NCBI RefSeq assembly: GCF_000003605.2
Contig: NW_003128865.1
Span: forward strand, 373,974-419,035
Direction: 5' to 3'
Source of the DNA: Saccoglossus kowalevskii
Lineage: Eukaryota; Hemichordata; Enteropneusta; Harrimaniidae
Length of the DNA: 45,062 nt
Made by a program: the position numbers and the translations under genes. The notes beneath the pieces were generated by a model that was given only the letters and a program-made list of their open reading frames with translations, did not search any database and was not told where the DNA came from. This document shows positions 1-12,700 of this stretch, piece by piece (the stretch's first letter is position 1; each line of letters begins with the position of its first letter).

Positions 1-70
1 GTCGCCATCTTTGTTTATATGAGACACATATATCTCGTACATGCGCAGCGCGACGACTACCGCGCTTTAA
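1..70. mobile_element. Right end of a MITE-like element (truncated by window edge)
   Basis: The first 70 bases match the right-hand 75 bases or so of the complete element at 39564-39870, including the terminal CGCGACGACTACCGC and the closing CTTTAA. The rest of the copy lies outside the window. No coding capacity is seen. Confidence 0.7.
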
Positions 71-3000
71 GTGCATTTGCGTGACTTCGTCAAGAATATA
101 GATGTTATATAAATATATACATTGACAATATATAAGTCATATGTGTCATTTTCCTGCAGGTTTTAGCCGAACGGACTCAAGGAGAAGACAACGTACCACC
201 AACACATATCATCTTGACAACCACATATCAGACAAAGACTGGAAATAAAAGCTGAAATATGCGTAACGAGAGTGTAACGAGAGTGTAACGATGCCAACTA
301 ATTCACGTACCAGGGGAATGACGCATTTCATGTTCGACCGGTCATTGAATACTGGAATTTGGTAAAATTATGTGATAACACTTTCGTTATACTACAATCA
401 TAACATTACATATTACAATTGCAGTAACATAGTTTGTAATGGCAGCATGTTGTTGACCAAGACATATATAGACATATCGCTAATTAACCAGCTAGTATAT
501 TTTTTTGTTTAATTGTTTCTAATGTTCTACCTGTGTACAGTTTCAGGTTGAAATATAGCATTTTTGAAGTAGAGGTGTGAGATTTTCAATTTGTTTTAAA
601 CTAATATAGAACAATAATTAAAAACAAATCTATTACATCATCTGTAAAGGGGTTGATTTCGACACTGCTATGCCTCAAAGACCGATTGTGTTTCTAGTTT
701 CTAAACAGTGGATCTATTTTAAACGTATTCCTTGCGTCTGCATAGAACTATAATTTAAACATATTTTATTTTTGTTATATGTTTTTTTTTTCATAACATT
801 CGATTATATTTATTTTCATATAGTTTATAATATCGATATGAATATTTTTATTGCGCATTTTACGGACATGAGTAAACGATAACAAGAAATCAATTGTCCA
901 TTTCAGTACTTAAACCATATAACACCGACGACAGTCTCATATTTGAGATAATAGAATTTACAGAGTTATATTCGGATACAGTAATGTGTATTTTCAGACT
1001 TCAGCCTTTCAGATTAAAGGTATATTTTTGTATTGTAGTTAAATGATTTCAATTGTATATGTTAATAATTAACAGGAATAAGTTTGAGTATTTTCGAGCA
1101 TGTTCAAATAAAAATGCATTGATAAAAACAATATGGTATTATTTAACATAGAATGATAACATTATTTTGGCAGAACACATAGCAATAATGAGAACGTTAG
1201 TACGTGTGCGCTTCGAAATATATGTACGTACAGGAAAATCCGAGGAGCATGCGCATTTGGGTTTTACATTAAATGTATTCCATCGGATGAATACTGCTGT
1301 TTTATGTCATAACAAAATTGATATGTTGTGATAACTCATACTATAGTGATACTATACTATTATTAAAGATACATTCGTATCACTTTTATGTAATGCATTT
1401 TTTGCTGTATATTTTTAATAAATGAGAGTTATAGATGAAAGTTTCTATTGTTGTAATGATGATGTGAAGATACAGACGTAATACTATTTCCGTTATGACT
1501 CCATTGAGATACAAACAAATATTAAACTTGTCGGTAGTTGCCATGTACGTAGCTGATTATATAATAACCATAGTATAGCAGAGAGCAAAACGACGACATA
1601 ATATCATTCAAGAACGTGAGTAATTCCATCATGACGTTGTAACTATACGTTACAAGCTAAGCAGATATTATAATGTGGACTAACCACGTATTTCTGACTT
1701 GGCGTTCATGTACAGCACGTTAAGAACTAATGGAAAATGTTGAAACTGTTTGTTAAATAAACAAAATACATTAGACGATCGTGCACCAATGTATCATAAT
1801 ATTATTACTGTTAAGCTTTTTACAATTTTATCACACAATATTAAAATAATACTGGACGGCATTCGCATCAATATACATCAACTAAATAACAATAGTGTGA
1901 AAATATATATTTTGTGTACAAACAAAATATACTTTATATTCAGTCGCATTTGTTCTAACAGTCCGCTAAACGTCGAAAGCGGACGGTTTTTATCCAGCCG
2001 TTACCAGGAATGTAATTCCGTTTACTAGTTTCATTTTAACCAGTTACCTAGAAAGGACTGTTTGAAAGAATGTTGTTCTCAAATGACTATATTAAAGAGC
2101 ACAACGTTAGTATTAAAATGCTACATATTTCAATCAGCAATGCCCTGGATTAAACTAAAGAGCTCGGGTTTAAGAGCTGTGCCATCGTCCTTCTATAAAA
2201 AGGAGTACCATGTGACACATAGTCCACGATGGGACTACACAGAAACCACCTAAAAACACAAAAATCATAGTACCACCTCGTTAAATACGACAACTTAGAC
2301 TCAGACCTCCGCCCTCTGGGCCTCGGACGTTTACTACAACTTCGACACCAAAAAGGCCATTACCCTCGACCCTCGTAGACACATTTTATCTATAATTAAT
2401 TTTATTTAATTCAGAAATTTGATGAGTACTTGTAATTATGAACCCCCCCCCCCCATTAAAATGTGTATGTTGTATCACTGGCAGACTCGATTAGTGGCTG
2501 CTTTATATTCTAGTGTCTAGGCCTCTCTCATAAGTTTGTAAACACTTTCTTTCAATTTTGTAAGATGGAATTTATGGGAAATAACGAACTGAACTTAACT
2601 GAACCGAAAACCAAAAGGTACCTAAGTAATTAAAAAATCCAATTAGTCCCATTATCCCATTCACCCACTAGTTCTCAATAGCCTGTTGGTATTGTGTAAC
2701 GTTCTTTCATTATTGTTCAACACTTTAATTGGCAAATATACTCTGTAAAGCGTCGGCGATTGTGTTCAGCGTTTGTGACGTAGATACAAGCCTGTTAATT
2801 ATAGCTGTCGTAAAAATCAACTAGAAAACACCAAAGGTTGTTTTTGTATAAAATATCATTTATATCTGTGATACCTGTGAGTTACATACAGACACGTGAC
2901 ACTCTCTCTGTTATTGGGCAGTACACTACAGTGAAATTTACAGATATTCGTAAACAATTTTCAAAAGATTTTACAGATGTTCTGTAAAATTTAAAAAACG

Positions 3001-3333
3001 GTTACATATACACACTAAAATCATGATAGGAACCAAGAAGTACACAATTATGAATTCAATGCAATTGTTACTATGCCGGTTGTAGCAGGTGGGTATTTAT
3101 TGCTATCTAGACTCTATTTAGTTGAATGTAAATTGGATTTTAATTCAACTGTGAGATTGCAAGTAATAAGACTGATGTGAGAAATGATTGTGGATGTCTG
3201 AACAAAACACACCCCACGGTTGTACATAATACGATGTATTGTTATCCATACAATTGTTGAATTCAACGATTGCTCGGGTGGTAATCTAGATTCATTTAAA
3301 TAATTACTGTTATGCATTTTATTCTTGTAACGC
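71..3333. other. Non-coding 5' flank of gene A
   Basis: This is AT-rich sequence with only short, compositionally unremarkable open frames. It holds a poly-C run at about 2443-2454 and a somewhat GC-richer patch at 2280-2370 that could be an old repeat, though I cannot assign it. I see no exon with coding bias and no tRNA-like cloverleaf. Confidence 0.6.
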
Positions 3334-3446
3334 ACAACATTTATTGAAGTCTCCCTATCTTAACCATATTTGTCTATGACTATTTTGTTGACAACATTTA
3401 TTGAAGTCTTCCTATCTTAACCATATTTGTCTATGACTATTTTGTT
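3334..3446. repeat. Two-copy direct tandem duplication, period 57 bp
   Basis: The segment beginning ACAACATTTATTGAAGTC at 3334 recurs at 3391 with very few differences through TCTATGACTATTTTGTT. It lies about 250 bases upstream of the gene A start codon, so it falls in the putative promoter or 5' UTR region. Confidence 0.85.
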
Positions 3447-3694
3447 ACAAAACAATAACTTCTCTAACAAGTTATGAACATTCACAATATTCTAACATGA
3501 ATATATAATACTCCCATTACTGCATTACGTAAGTTTTATTTAACAAAACACGAAATATTGGAAGTGCTATTTATTCGCTGCCTTAAGGGTACCTGGAGAT
3601 AGTTGCTATTTAAGTAGCATATTGTGTTGCACAGCACAGTTTACTTGCCATACTATGATATTCAACGTATAACAGTATTATCCAACAAATCGGT

Positions 3695-3773
3695 ATGGCA
3701 ATGGAAAAAAGTAAGCGACTTGTTTCCTTCCTTTTTATGGTTGGTTTTATTCAAGACGTCCATGTTGCTGTGG
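3695..3773 (+). other. Gene A exon 1: signal-peptide exon
   Basis: An open frame starting MAMEKSKRLVSF continues with a hydrophobic FLFMVGFI core and ends at a GTGAGT donor (3774) in phase 1, with G as the split-codon base. This is the same phase and base required by exon 2 at 10052. An in-frame TGA at 3656-3658 bounds the frame upstream. Genes B and C have equivalent exons with unrelated sequence, which supports the assignment. The 6.3-kb distance to exon 2 makes transcript support desirable. Confidence 0.6.
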
Positions 3774-6700
3774 GTGAGTAATAATCAGCTTTCATGTGTG
3801 AATGTCGAATGTCTGTTTAGTATTTTCCTATCGATCAAAATAAAACATTTTTATTTTTTCTACTTAAATTAGGTATTTTGTATATATTATATCATTAAAA
3901 ATCGATACTGTTTGAAGTGCATACATGATTAATGAAAAGTAAATATTGTACCGATATATGTGCTAAAATACGTGCGCTTGTTACTAAAGCAAGTGTGGTT
4001 TAATACTTTAAAAAAAAAACACACTTACAAAAATACCCAGATTTACTATAATTGCAATAATTCGTTTCACAGTGGCACTGCATACAAAATCTTATTAACC
4101 AAATTCATAATTAATTTCATAAGATAGATGTATTCTTGATTTTAGTTTGAAGAAAAATGTTCTACCACTGAAACTCCACTGAATAATTTGAACGACGCAC
4201 TCTTCTAATAAATCAGGTTATTTCTACGGTTTTTTTTTTTTTGTCATGTACGCTGGTTACAAAACAATATTAACTTTACATTGTATTTGAATGTTTTTCA
4301 ACCGTCCGCGTATTCCATACACTTCAATGATGCAAGCTTTGTTCGTAATCCCTTATATTACTTGTTTATCAAGTTTCTGTCTGAATTAGTCGGATTTCGA
4401 GTAAACATATGCATTTTGTTTGTTGTTTTATTCAGTCTTAGCAACGGCTCCTTAATTTGCACACATTTTCCTTCGTGCGTTCTTGTTAATTAACCAATGA
4501 GAACATTTAATTTCCCGACCGGATTTCACCGTATAATCATAATTGTATGACTTTTGACAAATACACTCATAAACTAATTATGGAAAGGGGTTTTATAAAT
4601 GCCTGCATTTCTCTTTCAGGTGTTTGCATAATTGACATAGATGAATAATATATATAAATATTATTATTATTATTATTATTAAATATTTATTGCAGGATAT
4701 AAAGTGGAAAATGTCGTACATCCCATATTTTAAAAAAGCAATGTATATAAACAAACTAAGAGAAAACACTTCTAAATTCTAGCGTAGCTGTCACAGTGGC
4801 GTATACATAAGTTTACGGTACAAAACATAAAACTTCGAACATAAATACGTGTCTAATGATAAAAGCAATGCAACGATTCTATAATCACTTTTAGTTAGAC
4901 TGGTATAGAGTAAAAAATGCATGTTTCGTCTACGAGTGTGAGATGTAGGAATGTTGGAGGTGTAAGGGGGTAAATCTCTTCTCTCGGGGTTCTCCACACG
5001 TGTCAGGGGGGAAACTCGTCTCGTCTCTCTATCTCGTCCCCTTGAGGTACGGGATCGGGAAAGTCACTTTAACTTTACAGTCAAATAAGGCACATACAAC
5101 GAAATACGTTTCAACTCTCGTCTTAGTCGATCTTTTGGAGCACTCTATAAGACACAGCGCCCTGGGGAAAAGTCCCCAAGACTCTCACAAGGCTGAACCA
5201 AGACTCGCCCAAGACTGGACTGCCTCAAGGCTCGCCCCTGGACTGGACTCTCGACTGCGTCTGTCGTGGAGTATTCGCCAAGATCAACTCAAACTCTCTT
5301 TATTCATTTTCAAAACTCTAACCAATTACAAAACAGTAAAAAAGACTCTAGGGCGTAACCTTCAATCATAAAGCCAATCACACTAAGTACTGAATACGTC
5401 ATATCTTTTGATTAATCGTTCACTACATTAATAACTATGAATACCAACTGTCAGAATAGCGACGATTATCTCGTAATTGGTTCCAAATCACTGAGCCAAG
5501 TTCCGTCCAAAACTTCAAATAGGCCTAAACGATGACAGACATAACACAGCAATTCGCTAATAATCAACTAATTAAGTCGGTTAACAGATACGCGAAAACA
5601 AATTCATGACAGAGGTCACAAAAATACCGCTGGCACGGACTACAATTCCTGGGCCGGGAATAAACGCATTATTATACGCAAAAATGAAACTAACTTTGTT
5701 GCAACTAAAGCTGTGAGCAATACATGTTAGAACAAAAAGTTCGGACCCATGAAATTTTACTATTACTACTGCAGCAAAAATATTTTCGAAGCAATATATT
5801 GGCTCTGTCATAGAATGATCGAATCTGTCGTTTTATGTTCTCACCATCTATACAATTATCAGTAACGACATATTCTAAATAAACGTACTTCTACACAATT
5901 TTAGGCCTAGAGTCACCAAGATATACGGATAGAATCACACTGCTTCTAAGAGCATTCTTCCGAGGAATAAAGTACATTCAGACTTCTTAGGATAATATAT
6001 AATATCAAACCACGGGTGGACGGGCTAGGGATAATCAAATAATCGACATACATCAAATGGGCGATAAAAACCCCACCCACGCAGCAGCCCACTTTAGACG
6101 ACTTTAAACGAGAACTGAGATCATCAATATACATGTTGAAAAGTAAAGGCGATATAATACTACCTTCTTGAACGCCGTTGTAAACAGAAAACAAATTAGA
6201 AGTAGAATTATCCCCAGCAAACAGTGAGCAGCTAATTACGGTACCAAACAATTAAAATGCGAATAATATAACCAGGTAGACCCTTGTCAATAAACTTTCT
6301 AAAAGGAAGCAATGGTTGACTTTGGTTTGCATCTAAAATGCATATACATACAGGGTTATTATACGAACGATAATAGTTCATAATTTCTTTCATAGAATAA
6401 ATACACATGTCCGTAGAGCGTCCAGGTTTAAACCAAAATTGAGCATCGTTCGTGTTTAGAAAACCACCAATTCTGTTTAAGATAATAGTTTCTAAAATCT
6501 TAGAGGAAACATTGGAAATAGCACTAGGCCTGTAGTTATCCTTATAGGTAAAGTTACCTGATTTGATTTTTAACTATAGGAATCGGGATTTTTTTCATAA
6601 AATACACAGGAAGAAAACCGTGGATCAGCAGTGAATTAAAAACAAGCGCGAGCATCAAGTAGAGTCTATCCCTGGCATGTTCAGTGTTCTGCGGCGGTAC

Positions 6701-9700
6701 CATCATCACCATCAGATTTACCAATGGGCAATTTATCAACATCCTTCGCCATGTCTGAAATACCAATATAATGCAGATCTTCAGATTGATCGCGGGACGC
6801 CACCATCTCACAAATCTGTTATAATCGCAGTTACTCTTTACTGAAGTTAATAATGAGCTATAGTGTTGTTTCCACATTGCACAATACTATCGTAACCTGA
6901 GTATCCCCTGACAATTAAAGACAGTGGAGTATTGTTACTATTGATAGAACGAAACTTAGACCAGAATGCATTACGATCACAATCTTTCATAGCTGTGACT
7001 AGACCGTCTGGACGTGTTGTATTTTCCAAACTTTGCCAAATACGTAGAGCACGTTTAAGTAATTTTTGCACAATAGAGCTACAGATGAGTTGTTGATTAG
7101 TTTCGCTGCTGTGCGTAAACGGATCTGTATACCTGTCTAGGATCGCATAGTCAGACAGAACGTAAAATGGTCAGAACATTAAGCGGCGACCCTTTTCCCA
7201 ATCACCAATGACATGTACACTGTTACTCCCACAATCGTCAATAATACTTTTGATTTTCGGGAAATAGCTCATACAACAATGCACGTTGTCATTGCAATGC
7301 ACGGGTAGGTGAACACACAGGAAATATGAACGAAGACTTTCTTTTCGGAGATGGATTTTTTCCACAAAACAGCAACGCCACCATACGGCCGACCAGTTCT
7401 CAGTCTATCGTTTTCGGTCATAGATGCGGTACTCGAGGCATAGCACTGGCAGTTCATATTTAAAAGAAGAGGCAGTTCAGTTTGAGTGAGCCAGTGTTCT
7501 TGCAATAACGCAATATCGTGTGCATCGCAAAGTTCCTTAATATCACTTATTGACGATTTAACACCACGGCAATTATATGAAAGTAAGTATGCTGAGTGAC
7601 ATTATTATTTTGCTTTATAGTAGTACTTGCGGACTAGGGCAGCAGCAGGCCAAAAACAAGCATCTTGCAGCCTACGGAAATAATCACTCGATAATTAAAT
7701 GACAAATGACAAAACGGGTTAAATTTCGTATTCAACTTTTCATACTTTACTTTAGTGTTCAGTTTAATTATTGATGTAATCTTTGACTTCGCGCAGTGGT
7801 ATCCGTTGATAGCCTACTCACAAATATTTTCTTTGCGTTCTCTACCTCATTGTCATTAACATTTTCTGCGCACAATTTCACAGGTATATCTGACTAAACT
7901 GCACAATAGCTCATTTATGGCAACGTCGCCCGATGCAGAGGGTGGTTGACTTGATTTTGAATACAACAATAGACGGTGTAATGTCCACAGGTGATGAGGC
8001 GACAGTTTACCAAACGCAACTCTCAATAGCAAAAATACATCGATCTTCAGACCATATAAAAGTCACACAGCTTATAAAATAGCTAGTTATAAAATAGTTT
8101 ACAACCGTAAATAGTAAAAAGCAAGAACATACCAGCATTTTGGAACGGCAGATATGGAGACACTCATAGGAACTTCAACGCACGGTTGGTTTGATGTGAG
8201 TGGTCACCTTCTCAAACAATATTGTTTTTGTTTTTTTCGGATGTGCTCAAGTTCATTCTGACAGCACATATTTTATTGGTCGGGATGTTCAGTTGCACAC
8301 AAATTATTTGTATTGTTTTTACTGATACACCAACGTAGGAGGAGTGTTTTGTATAAATTAAAAGGATACACTCAATGGTGAGTGTAATCCATTAGTAAAC
8401 ACCGATATTACGATGACAGAGGCATCTACAATTGCGTAGAGATGTTAGATTAGAATGCTGTGTTAGTATCTTAGATGATCAGGAACGCGAAGAGTCATAG
8501 TTAATAATCATGTTGAAAATGAAAATTAGAAGTAATTCATTATCAAGTTGTGATTGGTGGTAGTATATATAAGCACATGATGTGATTGTGGGTTCGAATA
8601 TGGAGGCGTGGTCGATACATATAATTCCTATCCAATCTATGTAACATTTATAACATCTGAAATAAAGATGCTCTATATCTAGAATCGTCGGTGACTCTGC
8701 CTGACACGAAATGAGGATTGAATCTATTTCGTATGAGTGGTTATTGTTTTATTGAACATAACATAATGTTTACGACCCTTGAACTACGAGGGGCGTTCAA
8801 TAAGTAATGCCCCTGACCCACTTCCAGTTGTTGCATGTGTAATGATTTACATCTCTATGGGTTATGTTGCAAAATGTTGCAGCTCGGAACTAATTGTTTC
8901 TGATTTACAGGTGTTTGAACTGAATCAGGTGTGAAATGTAGCCAGTTGAGTGTCGCGCAGTGATCCGGTTTTTGTATTTGAAAGGACGCACACTAAAGAA
9001 GATTTTTGATGAAATAAAAGAAACTTATGGCGATGATGCCCCATCATATGACCTTGTAAAACGCTGGCATTTCCAGAAGCAAGAACGCGTCGATTGCCCG
9101 AGGATGAATTTGGAGATGTGCCAAGAATATGTTTTTCAAAACACTGATTACACAGTATTAAACAGGTTCATCACTATAATCCAGAGATAAATTCAGTGGA
9201 AACACTTGGACTCACCACCTCCAAAGAAGGCAAGGGTGCAGCCCACCGCTGACAAGGTCATCCTCACAGTCTTCTGGGACCAGGACAGAGTAGTGATTAC
9301 AGATTTCCTGGCAAAGGGTACCACAATTACAGGAGCATATTACGCTTTTGATGAAATTAAGAGAAGCTATCAAAATCAAGAGGTGGGGCAAGATCAGCAT
9401 AGGTATCCTCCTCCTGCAGGACAACGCTCCGCTCTGGTCCACCACTCGCATGTCGCCAGACCAGAAGCACGGGCGTATGGCTATGAAATCCTCCCCCATC
9501 CCCTTACTCTCCTGACCTTGCACCCTCTGACTTTCATCTCTTCCCAGCCATGAAGTTGTTTTTGAAAGGAAATCGTTTCCCAGATGATGCAGCCTTGATT
9601 TTTGAAGTTACGATGTGGTTGGAGAACCAAGCTGGGGTGTTCTACAAAAACGGTTTCCAGAGCTGCATCAAACAATGGGAGAAATGCATAACTCTGGGTG

Positions 9701-12700
9701 GTTCCTATGTAGAGAAAGAATAATAACTGAGCCAAGTTTCATTAATCTCCTGCTATGAGAAATGTGTCAGGGACATTAATTATTGAACATAATATGTAGA
9801 CTAAAGATGATTTTCGTTCTTGATCTTTAAAATATCATATATAAAACGGATTCAATATCGTGTTTTCTTATTATAGAACGTATTGCCGTGTATATTAACC
9901 ATGGCTATATGGGCAAGCGTAGTAGGTGCCATAGGGTGCCGGGTTATGGGATTTGTCCGGGGCAAAAGATAGTCACAGAACCCCCCACTCCAAATAATAA
10001 TCTAATCAAAGGATTAATAACGTAGGTTATAATTATATGTGTATTTCCCAGGTCTGGAAATGGTCAGCCTGAACACTCCAGTGACGGTCACTGTGTTGGA
10101 GGAAGCTGCTAACGGGGATGTTATCTATACTCCAATTGATGCAAATGGGCAAGGTGCCAATGCACAATACAAATTTGCATTATTACCAAATCCTGTCGTC
10201 CCGTTTCCATTTGAACTAGTGCAAGGTAATTATCCTCATATATTATTATAGTTAAACAGCGTAGCATTGTTGAAACCATGGTTTCATTATATTTGTATTT
10301 ATGTTTCTATCCGTGGTCACAGGTCCACCCGATGAGGACAATTTTGCACAGATACGAGCTGTAGTGCCACCAGGGTTTGATTATGACGTCATAACAGAGT
10401 ATATTTTGGGAATTACAGTGACAGATTTAAATGACCCTAACGATCCTGTAGTAACAGGAAATCTCACGGTTAAAGTAATAGACACTAAAAGTCCGCCCAG
10501 ATTTACAAACCTTCCTGCCACTGCGACAATTGGAGAACTGGCCACAGTTCCAGAATTGGTAAAATATGTAAAAGCCACAGACGATGACACATATGCAGCA
10601 GATATATCTTTCAATATCGTTGGAAGCAGTCCGTTTGGGGCTCCGTTCAAGATTATAAATGTTACGTATGACCTGTTTGCCTGGGAAGCAGGTAGGACCT
10701 TCTCGTATAATATATTTATTTTAATTCTCTATAAAACATTTTCTATAATTCCAAATGTGTCTAAGTTATACATCATGGCGCATCAACGACATTTATGATA
10801 GCAGATCACTAACAAAAATATGACATTTAACACGAGTCTTATTTGTTTGAGTATTTTCTAAAGGTTCAAGTGAAAATTTGTCGCAATGAAAATGTAAGAT
10901 ATAATTCAGTAACTAGTACTATTGAATGTGATGATTTGAACCACAGCAACACTAATTTTTTGTTGTTCATTATCCTAAATTCAAATGGATGAATAAATAA
11001 ATACTTTTCTTTTTGTACAGCTGTAGGAATTCAAAATGCTAACCTTCCTGGATTTGACTTCGAAAATGGACCACCAAGCTATGAATTATACATAGAGGCT
11101 GTTGATAATGATGGATTGTCCACGACGTCTACTCTAACGGTTGTGATCTCAGATGAGAATGAACCAATCAGAATAACCAATTTACCATCAACTATCTACC
11201 TGCCAGAGTCGGCCACCGGAAATGTGTTTTTGTTGACGTGGGAAGATGAGGATAACACAACAACAGCTATGCCGACCTTTATGATTTCTACCACACCGTC
11301 AAATGGACCATTCGCAGTTGACATATCAGGTGCAGTTCATCCTTAAATATTAACTTTCATTACTCATATATTTACGTTTAATAATTCACTGTTATGATAT
11401 TATTTATCCATTCTTTTTATAAATGCCGCGGTTTCTCGGGACAAAATGTCCACAGGGTCTCATTTAAGCATATATTTCTACAGGCAATATTCGGGTGGTC
11501 ACACCGGGATTAAATTACTTAGATCGATCATTCTGGACCGTAACCATATATATCACTGATCCAGATGGTCTTTCTGATACTGGAGATTTACATGTTTGGG
11601 TGACAGATGTCAATACAGGTCCCGATATTACTAATCTAGACGACACTATACAGATTGGTGAAATGAGTTCAGGAGGGTCGGCCATATTTGTTGTACAAGC
11701 TGTAGATGACGATGAAGATGATTATTTCTGCGTCATGTTTTCTGATCCAAACGATGGTAATTTTTACATGAATACAACCAGTAAGTAAAATCAAGGATGT
11801 TTATTCCGTGTCTTGCAAATCTAAAATAATTCAGATACATTAGCCCGTCAATGCTAATTAAACATGTAGATGCATATAGATAGTAGTTAGCTTTTTAGGA
11901 ATAAATCAACGGCAAACCACGACGGTCAATGTACGTTTTAAAACAACGAATATTTTTAAGCATTTCGAAACCAGACATTATTTATTATTCATTTGAACTT
12001 TTTATATTGTTATTCAAATCAAGTGCATTCTGAACTGCTCGTCATTCTGAGATCATTAGTAGTAATGTTATGTCATGATAATTTGTGATATACTATAAAT
12101 ACAAATCTCTGACTATACAAACTACATGCAGAAAACATATAATATAAAACAAACGTATAAAACCAAGTATAATCATCGTCAGAACGACCTACACAGTTAC
12201 ACAGTAAACACAACTCTATTCACCAGTGTTGACAAACAAGTGAGTAGAAGTAATACAAATACAGGCAAAAATATAAATTTGAAACAAATATTGAAATGCG
12301 CCGAAGCTCTATCAATGTTCACTATAATATACTATACCATGGACGTACATATCTGGGTGTTTAGAAGATATATCACCAGAGTGGTTTACTAGTTGATTGA
12401 AAGAATTATTACAGTAATTATGTAAAATTGCATTATATATTATTTCATACATTTATACACGAAATAAATGAACTTTCATAATAGAGACAGGACAATTTGT
12501 CTTCTATAATAAGGCCTCTTATATTGCTACAGCCAACTTCTTTTTAAATCAATTAGTGTATTTTTTCACTGTATATCAACAGCCAATACTATCTACGTAA
12601 TCGATTCACCTACTTTGGATTTTGAGACATTGGATGAATACATACTTACTGTGACATGCCATGACACAATGTATGCTGGGATACCACATAAATTAACGGT

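Noticed and set aside
3624..3872. 82-codon open frame overlapping gene A exon 1
   Set aside because: It is in another frame and crosses the GTGAGT donor. The shorter frame from 3695 has a proper leader and the phase needed by exon 2.
9206..9553. Possible host gene encoding a 115-residue protein
   Set aside because: Its VFWDQDRVVITDFLAKG block and position between mariner inverted repeats show it is a decayed transposase fragment.
10381..10650. Minus-strand open frames opposite the cadherin exons (also 13749-14057, 37063-37377, 37620-37904, 40995-41321, 43185-43433)
   Set aside because: They are shadows of the coding exons on the opposite strand, with no recognisable protein features.
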